Origin: Bog-473 sp963828825
GTDB lineage: Bacteria; Actinomycetota; Acidimicrobiia; Acidimicrobiales; RAAP-2
Direction of reading: 5' to 3'
Assembly: GCA_963828825.1 (NCBI GenBank)
Contig: CAWHGF010000007.1
Coordinates: 372,001 to 436,000, forward strand
DNA: 64,000 nucleotides
Below the pieces are notes generated by a model. That model did no database searches, was not told the origin of the DNA, and saw only the letters and a list, made by a program, of their open reading frames with translations. Below, one piece after another: positions 26,877 through 33,871 of this stretch (positions within the stretch are counted from its first letter, which is position 1; the number at the start of each line of letters is the position of its first letter). The translations under genes were made by a program, and so were the position numbers.

Positions 26877-28077
26877 TCACGACGTGCGCACCGGCAGCGT
26901 CTCCCAACCCCGCACGGTCGAGGCGTGGGCGCGCTGGGCCCTGTCGTAGTCGACCTCCCAATCGGGGAAGCGACGCAGCACCTCGTCGAGCGCGAGACGT
27001 CCCTCCAGCCGCGCCAGTGCGGCGCCCAGGCAAAGGTGGATGCCGTAGCCGAAAGAGAGGTGCCGACCGACGTCACGGTGGATGTCGAAGTTGTCCCCGT
27101 CGGCGTAGTGGCGCTCGTCCCGGTTGGCCGAGCCGTTGAGGGTGACCAGGATGCTTCCCTCGGACACCTTCTGGCCGTGGAGCTCGACGTCACGCTGGAC
27201 GTAGCGGGCCTGCACGGGCGACGGCGCCTCGTAGCGCAGGAGCTCCTCAATGGCGTTGGGGATGAGCGAGGGATCCGCCGCCAGCTCGCGCCGCTGGTCG
27301 GGATGGCGTCCAAGCACCTCCCCGGTGAAGCCGATGAGCCGCGTCGTCGTCTCGTTCCCCGCCCCGGCCAGCAGGCCGACGTAGGTGAGTATCTCGTCGT
27401 GCGCCAGCTTGCGCGTCGTGCCCGTCTCGTCCTCGAACTCGGCGTTGAGCATCTCGGTCATCAGATCGTCCGACGGGTGCTCGGCGCGCCATGTGATGTA
27501 GTCGGAGAACACCTGGGCCGACTCGACGGCGTCGTAGTTGGACTCGGGCTCGACGCCCTCCTCGAGGCGCAGGCTGTCGTCGAGCCGCTCGCGGATGGCC
27601 ACCTGGTCCTGCTCGGGGATGCCGAGCAGCATGCCGATGACGCGCATTGGCATGAACTTGCCCAGGTCCTCGATGAAGTCGAAGCCACCCGCGCCGACGA
27701 GCGGGTCGAGGACCTCGGCGCAGAAGGCACGCACCCGGGGCTCGAGCGCCAACATCTTCTTCGGGGTGAAGACCCGCGAGAGCAGCGAGCGGTGGCCCGT
27801 GTGCACCGGAGGGTCCTCCATGAGGATCACGCCGGAAGGAATCTCGACGTTGGCCCGGATCATCTCGAGGACCGAGCCGCGCCCCGGACCGGTACGTGTC
27901 CCAGTCCAGCATGGCCGCCTCGACGTCGTCCCAGCGGCTCAGCGCGAAGAACTCGTACTTCTCGTTCCAGTAGAGCGGCGCCTCGTCGCGCATCCGCTTC
28001 CACAGCGGGTAGGGATCGGCGTCGATCTCGAAGTCGTAGGGGTCGTAGTAGATCTCCGGGTCCGTGGTGACGGCCAT
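26877..28077 (-). pseudogene. Cytochrome P450, one frameshift near the N terminus
   Basis: Starts MAVTTDPEIYYDPYDFEIDA. After DWDTYRSG (about 27881-27885, a run of four C on the plus strand) one base must be skipped to read RGSVLEMIRANVEIPSG and the rest of the P450. Key motifs are all present: I-helix LLAGAGNETTT, ExxR in IEELLRYEAPS, and the heme loop SFGYGIHLCLGAALARLEGR with its cysteine ligand. The joined protein is about 399 residues, normal for a soluble bacterial class I P450. It lies between the aldehyde dehydrogenase and amidohydrolase genes; it would hydroxylate an unknown lipophilic substrate. The homopolymer position makes an assembly error plausible. Confidence 0.82.
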
Positions 28078-28095
28078 GAGCAGGACTCCGTCGCC

Positions 28096-29592
28096 CTAGG
28101 CCGCCGGCCAGGCCAGCGACTTGACCTCGAGGTACTGCTCGAACCCGGCGATGCCGTTCTGGCGGCCGATACCGCTGTGCTTGTACCCGCCGAAAGGCAG
28201 GTCCGGCCCGTAGGGGGCGCCCCCGTTGATGCTGAGGCCGCCGGTGCGGACGCGCCGGGCCACGGCGAGCGAGCGCTCGACGGACCCCGAGAACACGCCG
28301 CCGGACAGCCCGTACTTGGAGTCGTTGGCGATGCGGACCGCGTCGTCCTCGTCCTCGAAGGGGATGACGACCAGCACCGGGCCGAAGATCTCCTGCTGGG
28401 CGATGGTCATGGAGTTGTCGACGTCGGTGAAGAGCGTCGGCTCGATCCACCAGCCCTTGGCGAACTCCTCGCCGGTGGGACGGCCTCCGCCGACGGCCAG
28501 CGTGGCGCCCTCGGCCTTCCCCTTCTCGATCAGGCCGAGAACGCGCTCACGCTGCTTGGCCGAGATGACGGGGCCCATGATCACGTCGGGCCGCTGTGGG
28601 TCGCCGTAGGGCACCGCGGCGAAGAGGCCCTTGAGCAGCTCGACTCCCTCTTCGTACCGGGAACGGGGCAGCAGCATCCGGGTCTGAATGGCGCAGCCCT
28701 GCCCGGCGTGGAAGCAGGCGCCCATGCCCATGAGGGTGGCGAAGCCGAGGTCGGCGTCGTCGAGGACGATCGTCGCCGACTTGCCACCCAACTCCAGGAA
28801 GGTGCGCTTCATGGTGGCGGCGCCCTTCTCCATGATGCGCTGGCCCACCGCAGTCGAACCCGTGAACGAGATCATGTCGACCTTGGGCGACAGCGTGAGC
28901 TCCTCGCCGATCATGTGGTCGGACGACGTGACGACGCTGACCACGCCCGGCGGGATGTCGGTCTGCTCGGCGATGAGGCGCCCCAGGAAGGTGGCGTTCC
29001 ACGGCGTGTCCGGAGCCGGCTTCAGCACCACGGTGTTGCCGGTGGCCAGCGCCTGACCCAGCTTGTGCGAGGTCACCTCGAACGGGAAGTTCCACGGGAC
29101 GATGGCGCCCACCACGCCGACCGGCTCGCGCCAGATCCGACGCGAGTCGAGCGAGCCCTGGAGGCTGATGGCGTCGGGCAACACCGTCTCCCACTCGAAC
29201 TCGTCGATGAGCTGGGCCGGGTACGCCAACGCGTCGGACAGCGGCGCGTCGAGCTGTGGACCGTTGGTCGTCATGCGCGGGCAGCCGACTTCGAGGATCA
29301 GCTGCTCGCGCAGGTCCTCCTGTTCGGCGTGCAGCGCCGCGTGCAGCTGCTGGAGGCACTTCTTGCGGAAGGCGCGGTTCGTCGACCAGTCGGTCTCGTC
29401 GAAGGCCCGGCGGGCCCCATCGATCGCCCGGTGCATCTCGGCGGTCGACGCGTCGGCAACCTGGCCGATCATCTCCTCCGTCGCCGGGTTCACGTTGTCG
29501 AAGGTTTTGCCCGAATCGGCGTCGACGAGCTTGCCGTCGATCAACATCCTCTGCTCGGGGTTGACCTTCACTGCTTCACTCACGGTCGTCAT
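28096..29592 (-). CDS. NAD(P)-dependent aldehyde dehydrogenase
   Basis: 498 residues from the ATG at 29592; a GTG at 29583 is better spaced from GAGAGG and may be the true start. PWNFPFEV gives the N-terminal catalytic Asn region, FTGSTAVGQRIM the cofactor loop, LELGGKSATIVLDDAD the general-base Glu, and GQGCAIQTRMLLP the catalytic Cys. It oxidises an aldehyde to an acid. It heads a same-strand run with P450, amidohydrolase, acyl-CoA dehydrogenases and hydrolase. It is strikingly similar along its whole length to 57367-58848. The recurrent 16-bp element lies 112 bp upstream in the divergent promoter. Confidence 0.92.
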   Translation of the reverse strand: MTTVSEAVKVNPEQRMLIDGKLVDADSGKTFDNVNPATEEMIGQVADASTAEMHRAIDGARRAFDETDWSTNRAFRKKCLQQLHAALHAEQEDLREQLILEVGCPRMTTNGPQLDAPLSDALAYPAQLIDEFEWETVLPDAISLQGSLDSRRIWREPVGVVGAIVPWNFPFEVTSHKLGQALATGNTVVLKPAPDTPWNATFLGRLIAEQTDIPPGVVSVVTSSDHMIGEELTLSPKVDMISFTGSTAVGQRIMEKGAATMKRTFLELGGKSATIVLDDADLGFATLMGMGACFHAGQGCAIQTRMLLPRSRYEEGVELLKGLFAAVPYGDPQRPDVIMGPVISAKQRERVLGLIEKGKAEGATLAVGGGRPTGEEFAKGWWIEPTLFTDVDNSMTIAQQEIFGPVLVVIPFEDEDDAVRIANDSKYGLSGGVFSGSVERSLAVARRVRTGGLSINGGAPYGPDLPFGGYKHSGIGRQNGIAGFEQYLEVKSLAWPAA

Positions 29593-29703
29593 CCTCTCGT
29601 CGTCCGGATCCACCCAGGTCACGGCGGCGGGCGATGCCGGCAACGACACGGAATGCCGCTGGGCACGTGCCTGGGAAGCCTCTTCTCGGGAGGGTATCTG
29701 ACT

Positions 29704-29719
29704 TTGACGTCGCCGTCAA
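29704..29719. promoter_or_regulatory. Recurrent 16-bp operator-like element, copy 5
   Basis: TTGACGTCGCCGTCAA, embedded in a perfect inverted repeat TTTGACG-TCGC-CGTCAAA (29703-29720). It matches copies 1 and 6 at 12 of 16 positions but is the most symmetrical copy. It sits between the divergent aldehyde dehydrogenase and thioesterase genes, about 112 bp from each start. Confidence 0.6.
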
Positions 29720-29830
29720 AAACGACAGTATGATCCCCGTTTTCGGCCTTCCGGAGGCCGGACCCGCACCCGTCGGGACGGTCATGAGACAGTGGTGGCC
29801 CCCTGGCCCCCCGAGGAGAATCGAGGCCCG

Positions 29831-30661
29831 ATGTTCACCATTGCTGCCTTCGTCGACGCCCTGGCGCTCGAGCAGGTCGGCATCGACCGCTACCGCGGGA
29901 TCAACCTGGAGTCCGACCACAACGTCGTCTTCGGCGGGCAGCTACTGGCCCAGTCCGTGATGGCCGGTCTCGCCGGCCAGGAGGGGAAGACGGTCAAGAC
30001 GATCCACACCGTCTTCGCCCGAGGGGCATCGCCCGAGGCACCGCTCGACATCGCGGTCGAGCGCATGCACAGTGGGCGTTCCGTCGCCAGCTCGACGGTG
30101 ACCATCAGCCAGGGCGACACGCTGTGCACACGCTCGCTCGTGCTCCTGAGCGCAGACGAGCCGGACGTGATCCGGCACGCCGACACACCGCGCTCGGGCA
30201 CGAGCCCGCACGATGTCGCCGGCACGGTCCGGGCGGCCGGGGCGTGGGAGATCGCCATCGTGGGCGAGGTCGACCTCAACGACCCCGAGCTCGTGGGCCC
30301 GCCCGAGCTCGATGTCTGGATCCGCTTCGCCGGCGCACCCGACGACCCCGCCACCGACCAGGCCCTCGTCGCCTACTCGACGGACGGGTTCCTCATCGGG
30401 ACGGCCATGCGCCCGCACGCCGGTGTGGGCCAGGCCCAGGCGCATCGGACGCTCTCGACCGGGGTCCTGAGCCACACGCTGACGTACCACGAGCGCTGCC
30501 CCGCCGCTGACTGGCACCTGCTCGAGCAGCGGAGCACCTTCGCCGGGCACGGTCGCAGCTACGGGCAGGGGGACATCTTCCGGGCCGATGGGCAGCTCGC
30601 CGCCTCCTTCGTCCAGGACGCCATGATCCGCGCCCGATCAGGGAGCGCCGGCTCGCTCTGA
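29831..30661 (+). CDS. Acyl-CoA thioesterase (TesB-like, double hot-dog)
   Basis: 276 residues from the ATG at 29831, with GAGG 5 nt upstream. The first hot-dog half contains VVFGGQLLAQSVMAGLAGQE and SVASSTVTISQGDTL; the second contains DGFLIGTAMRPHAGVGQAQA and LLEQRSTFAGHGRSYG. It hydrolyses acyl-CoA to free acid and CoA. It is paralogous to the thioesterase half of the gene at 5627, which helps to place the frameshift there. It is divergent from the aldehyde dehydrogenase run and converges on the esterase gene. Confidence 0.88.
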   Translation: MFTIAAFVDALALEQVGIDRYRGINLESDHNVVFGGQLLAQSVMAGLAGQEGKTVKTIHTVFARGASPEAPLDIAVERMHSGRSVASSTVTISQGDTLCTRSLVLLSADEPDVIRHADTPRSGTSPHDVAGTVRAAGAWEIAIVGEVDLNDPELVGPPELDVWIRFAGAPDDPATDQALVAYSTDGFLIGTAMRPHAGVGQAQAHRTLSTGVLSHTLTYHERCPAADWHLLEQRSTFAGHGRSYGQGDIFRADGQLAASFVQDAMIRARSGSAGSL

Positions 30662-30671
30662 CGCTGTCGGG

Positions 30672-31619
30672 TCAGGCGCTGCCGAGTCGAGCCAGCTGGC
30701 GACGCAACCAGTCGTCCATGCTGTGCATCGCGAGCTGTACCCCGGCGGCGCCGGGCACGAGCAGGTACGCGTGGGGCAACCCGGCGATGACGTGGAGCTC
30801 GCAGGAGACCCCGGCCTGGTTCAGGCGCTGGGCGTAGTCGATGTCCTCGTCGCGGAAGCCATCGATCGAGCCGACGATCACGCAGGTCGGTGGGAGCCCG
30901 CCCAGGTCGGCCGCCCGCGCCGCGGCGGCGTAGGCCGGGACCTCGTCGGAGCCGTAGAGATTTCCGAGGTAGGAGCGCCAGCCGAACTCGTTGGACCCCG
31001 CGCCCCACACGTAGAGCCCGTCGGCCCGGATGGAAGGGGTCTGCTGGCGGTCGTCGAGCATGGGGCAGTCGAGCAGCTGGAAGGCCAGCGGGACCTCGCC
31101 ACGGTCCCGGGCCAGCAACGCCAGCGCGGCGGCGAGCCCGCCCCCGGCGCTGAGCCCGTAGGTGCCGATTCGATCTTTGTCGACGCCGAGATCGTCCGCG
31201 TTGTCATAGGTCCAGCGCAGCGCGGCATAGCAGTCCTCCAGCGGGCCGGGGTAGGGAGTCTCGGGAGCGAGGCGGTACTCGACGGAGACGCCGACCACCC
31301 CGAGGCCGGGACACCAGCGGTCGAGCAGCGGGTCGTCCATGTCGTAGGTGCCGATGACGTAGCCGCCGCCGTGGATCGTGACGACGGCGGGCAGGCGGGC
31401 CTCCGCTGTGACCGGCCGGTGCACTCGGACCGGCACCGCCGGGTCACCCGGCACGACGTGCTCGGTCCGCACGACCGCATCGGAGAGTCCGGGTGACTCG
31501 AACGACGCGCTCCGGATGGCCGCGATCCCCTCGGCATCGATGGAGGGGAGCTCGAAGGCGTCGAGCACGGGCCGCAGCTCGGGATCGAGGAGATCCTTGA
31601 CGTTCACGCGGGAGCTCAT
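30672..31619 (-). CDS. Alpha/beta hydrolase of the hormone-sensitive-lipase type
   Basis: 315 residues. The HSL-type oxyanion motif HGGGYVIG, nucleophile elbow GLSAGGG, the acidic residue region GSIDGFRDEDIDYA and the catalytic histidine in AGLPHAYLL appear in the right order. It has no signal peptide and should be a cytoplasmic esterase or lactonase. It overlaps the upstream SDR gene by 4 nt, so an ester-opening step coupled to an alcohol oxidation is likely (inference). Confidence 0.9.
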   Translation of the reverse strand: MSSRVNVKDLLDPELRPVLDAFELPSIDAEGIAAIRSASFESPGLSDAVVRTEHVVPGDPAVPVRVHRPVTAEARLPAVVTIHGGGYVIGTYDMDDPLLDRWCPGLGVVGVSVEYRLAPETPYPGPLEDCYAALRWTYDNADDLGVDKDRIGTYGLSAGGGLAAALALLARDRGEVPLAFQLLDCPMLDDRQQTPSIRADGLYVWGAGSNEFGWRSYLGNLYGSDEVPAYAAAARAADLGGLPPTCVIVGSIDGFRDEDIDYAQRLNQAGVSCELHVIAGLPHAYLLVPGAAGVQLAMHSMDDWLRRQLARLGSA

Positions 31620-32452
31620 GCCAGCACGACTCCCCCGCCGCGGATGGCGGCCACGACACCCCCGTCGACGGGGAGGTCGATCCCGGTGATGAAGCTGGCC
31701 TCGTCGGAGAGCAGGAAGGCGGCCCCGGCGGCCACCTCTTCGGCACGGCCCTCACGCCCGACGGGCGAGAGCTGCACGAGCATGTCGTTGGTGTCACGGG
31801 CCGCCGCCTCCTGCCGGCCCATGGGCGTGTCGATGATGCCCGGCGTGACCGAGCAGATCCGGGCGCCGACCTGACCGAAGCGCACCGCTTCGCGCCGGAC
31901 CAGCCGGTGCACGCCGCGTTTCGACCAGGTGTAGGCCATGCCGGGATCCTCGACCTCGGGCCCGACGGCGGTGCGGATCTTCTCGAGGAAATCGCCGGCC
32001 AGAGGGTCGTCGAGCACTGCGTCTGCTGGAACGTCGGCCGGCCCCAGTGCGAGCAGCGGTGCGACGGACGCGAAGCACACGACGGCCGTTCCTGCCGACG
32101 CCAGTCCATGGCACGCGTCGACGAGCAGCGCCGTGGCGACGAGGTTGATGGTGAGGATCTCCCGCCAGTCCGCCATGGTCGGCGACACGCCGGCGGCATG
32201 GGCGACGGCGCGCAGCGTGCCGAGCTCGGCGACCCGAGCCGCCAGGCGGGTGATGCCGTCACCCTCTCTCACGTCGAGGACGAAGGGCTCCAGGCCAGCT
32301 CGCCCGCCCGCCGCCGACAGGGTCTTCACCTGGCCAGCCAGAGACGACTCGTCCCGATCGACTACCAACAGGACGTCGACCATGTCGGCCACGCGAGCGG
32401 CACAGGCCGCGCCCATACCCCGGCCCGCTCCGGTGACGATACCCACAGTCAT
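31616..32452 (-). CDS. Short-chain dehydrogenase/reductase (SDR)
   Basis: 278 residues. VTGAGRGMG is the cofactor motif at residues 6-14, the active-site Tyr-Lys is in AYTWSKRG, and DLPVDGGVVA closes the domain. There is an insert of about 25 residues before the active site (PLLALGPADVPADAVLDD), seen in 3-alpha-hydroxysteroid dehydrogenase-like SDRs. Classical NAD(P)H-dependent alcohol dehydrogenase. It is the first gene of a two-gene unit with the esterase; its upstream gap of about 89 bp shows no clear operator. Confidence 0.87.
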   Translation of the reverse strand: MTVGIVTGAGRGMGAACAARVADMVDVLLVVDRDESSLAGQVKTLSAAGGRAGLEPFVLDVREGDGITRLAARVAELGTLRAVAHAAGVSPTMADWREILTINLVATALLVDACHGLASAGTAVVCFASVAPLLALGPADVPADAVLDDPLAGDFLEKIRTAVGPEVEDPGMAYTWSKRGVHRLVRREAVRFGQVGARICSVTPGIIDTPMGRQEAAARDTNDMLVQLSPVGREGRAEEVAAGAAFLLSDEASFITGIDLPVDGGVVAAIRGGGVVLA

Positions 32453-32541
32453 TCGCCGCTCCTCCCGGCGGGACGGTGCCTGACCCCGCGATCGGTGATG
32501 TTAGAACCTTGAGCCCCGTGTCAAGAGTGTCGTAGGTGGAC

Positions 32542-33822
32542 TCAACACGACGAATCCATGCTTACTCCGTTGATGCCGTAGTGGTTGCCGCACTGGGTGT
32601 AGTTGGTGTCTCCTGTGGACTCCGCCGCGTACACAGAACCAGCAGCGCTATAGAAGGTGTTCCCTTTGACCGTAGCCGTCTGGGCTCCGATGATCGCCAG
32701 GGCAACAAGGTAATCGGGTGCGCCGCCACCGATATTCAAGGAGTTGTTGGTGATGTCCAGCCCTCCCTGGTAGTCGAAGTAGCCGGGCACGTCCCGTCCG
32801 TAGGCGATGCCGAGCGAGGCGTTGCCGTGGTTCCCGGTGATGGTCATGCCGTAGTTCAGCCACGGCGACGACGAGTCCGCTGGCGCTGTGCCCACGACGT
32901 CGAAGAAGCCGCTACCCGTTCCGTTCAGCGTGTTGTCCTTGAACGTGAGGTGTTGCTCTTGCACTCCTGGTGTTTGCCCTTGCAAAGAGGCAAACCAGTC
33001 GCCACTCCAGTTCGTCCAGGTGTTGTTGACGATGGTGACGTTGTCCTCGGCGACGCCTTGGGGCTGACCACCTTCAAAGTACGTGTTGGCCCCATCAACC
33101 TCGAAATCCATGGCGTCGAGTCCGGAGTCCGTGACCTTGTTGCCCGGACCGAAGGTGAAGTGATCTGCTGCCTCCACGGTCAGACCGTGATAACCGCACA
33201 CGTGAAAGGTCGACTGCGTCACGGTGACGTTGAGATTCAGCGCACCGAAGCTCGGGGGGATGTCGTTTTCGGACTGGAGAAGCAGGCAGTCGCCTTGGAT
33301 GTTCTCCACGGTCATGCCCGTCAGTAGGACGTTTGTATCTCCCTCCAACATCACGCCGTAGTTGCCTTCGTAATCGTCGCCGCCGTTGGACCCCGTGTCG
33401 GCCCCGTCGATGGTGAGGTTAGAGATCTTGAGGTTGGTGTCTTGGGTCAAGAACAAGAGCGGCTCAAGAGCGTCGTTGCCCGTGCCGGCGACAGTCTGGT
33501 GGATAGCCGTCCCGTTCCCGTTGATCGTCAGCCCGGTCGTATTGGCGATGTGCAGCGTCGTGGCGACGTTGAAGCACCCGTCGTGCGGCAAGGTGACGGT
33601 GGTGTTGGACGGCACACTGGCGAAGAAGTTGTTCAGCGCCGTGGTGTCGTCGCCCGAGCACGTCGGCGTCAGGCCGAACAACGGCAGCGTGACCGTGTGG
33701 TGTCTCGGCGTGACCGTGTGGTGTCTCGGCTTGGCGGCGGGATGCCTCGTGGCGGAAGCGCCGCATGCGGCCAGGGTGAGCACGCAGATCGCAACCGCAG
33801 CAAGAACGCGGAATCGCCTCAT
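32542..33822 (-). CDS. Secreted right-handed beta-helix lipoprotein
   Basis: 426 residues. The N terminus MRRFRVLAAVAICVLTLAAC is a lipoprotein signal peptide with lipobox LAAC (Cys20). A low-complexity linker contains PRHHTVT twice. The rest is Asn/Thr/Gly-rich with repeating turns such as GLTINGNGTAI, NLKISNLTIDG and NVTIVNNTWTN, typical of parallel beta-helix (pectate-lyase-like) folds. The GC content is visibly lower than in the neighbours and Asn codons are frequent. It begins 49 bp downstream of the ABC importer gene and may be co-transcribed. The function is unknown; polysaccharide binding or a surface role is possible. Confidence 0.75.
   Translation of the reverse strand: MRRFRVLAAVAICVLTLAACGASATRHPAAKPRHHTVTPRHHTVTLPLFGLTPTCSGDDTTALNNFFASVPSNTTVTLPHDGCFNVATTLHIANTTGLTINGNGTAIHQTVAGTGNDALEPLLFLTQDTNLKISNLTIDGADTGSNGGDDYEGNYGVMLEGDTNVLLTGMTVENIQGDCLLLQSENDIPPSFGALNLNVTVTQSTFHVCGYHGLTVEAADHFTFGPGNKVTDSGLDAMDFEVDGANTYFEGGQPQGVAEDNVTIVNNTWTNWSGDWFASLQGQTPGVQEQHLTFKDNTLNGTGSGFFDVVGTAPADSSSPWLNYGMTITGNHGNASLGIAYGRDVPGYFDYQGGLDITNNSLNIGGGAPDYLVALAIIGAQTATVKGNTFYSAAGSVYAAESTGDTNYTQCGNHYGINGVSMDSSC
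33689..33730. repeat. Perfect 21-bp tandem duplication inside the beta-helix lipoprotein gene
   Basis: Two identical adjacent copies of GTGACCGTGTGGTGTCTCGGC (the repeat is one base longer than quoted limits allow as protein, encoding PRHHTVT twice). In frame, in the linker just after the lipobox. Suggests slippage that lengthens the membrane-distal linker. Confidence 0.9.
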
Positions 33823-33871
33823 GCTGCGGGCGTACCCGTCAAGGTGTAGACCCTAGCGGACCCCTGCGTCG

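Noticed and set aside
27538..29733. Plus-strand open frame of 731 codons opposite the P450 and aldehyde dehydrogenase
   Set aside because: It is antisense to clearly conserved genes, has Arg/His/Gly-rich low-complexity sequence and no family motif; a GC-rich codon artefact.
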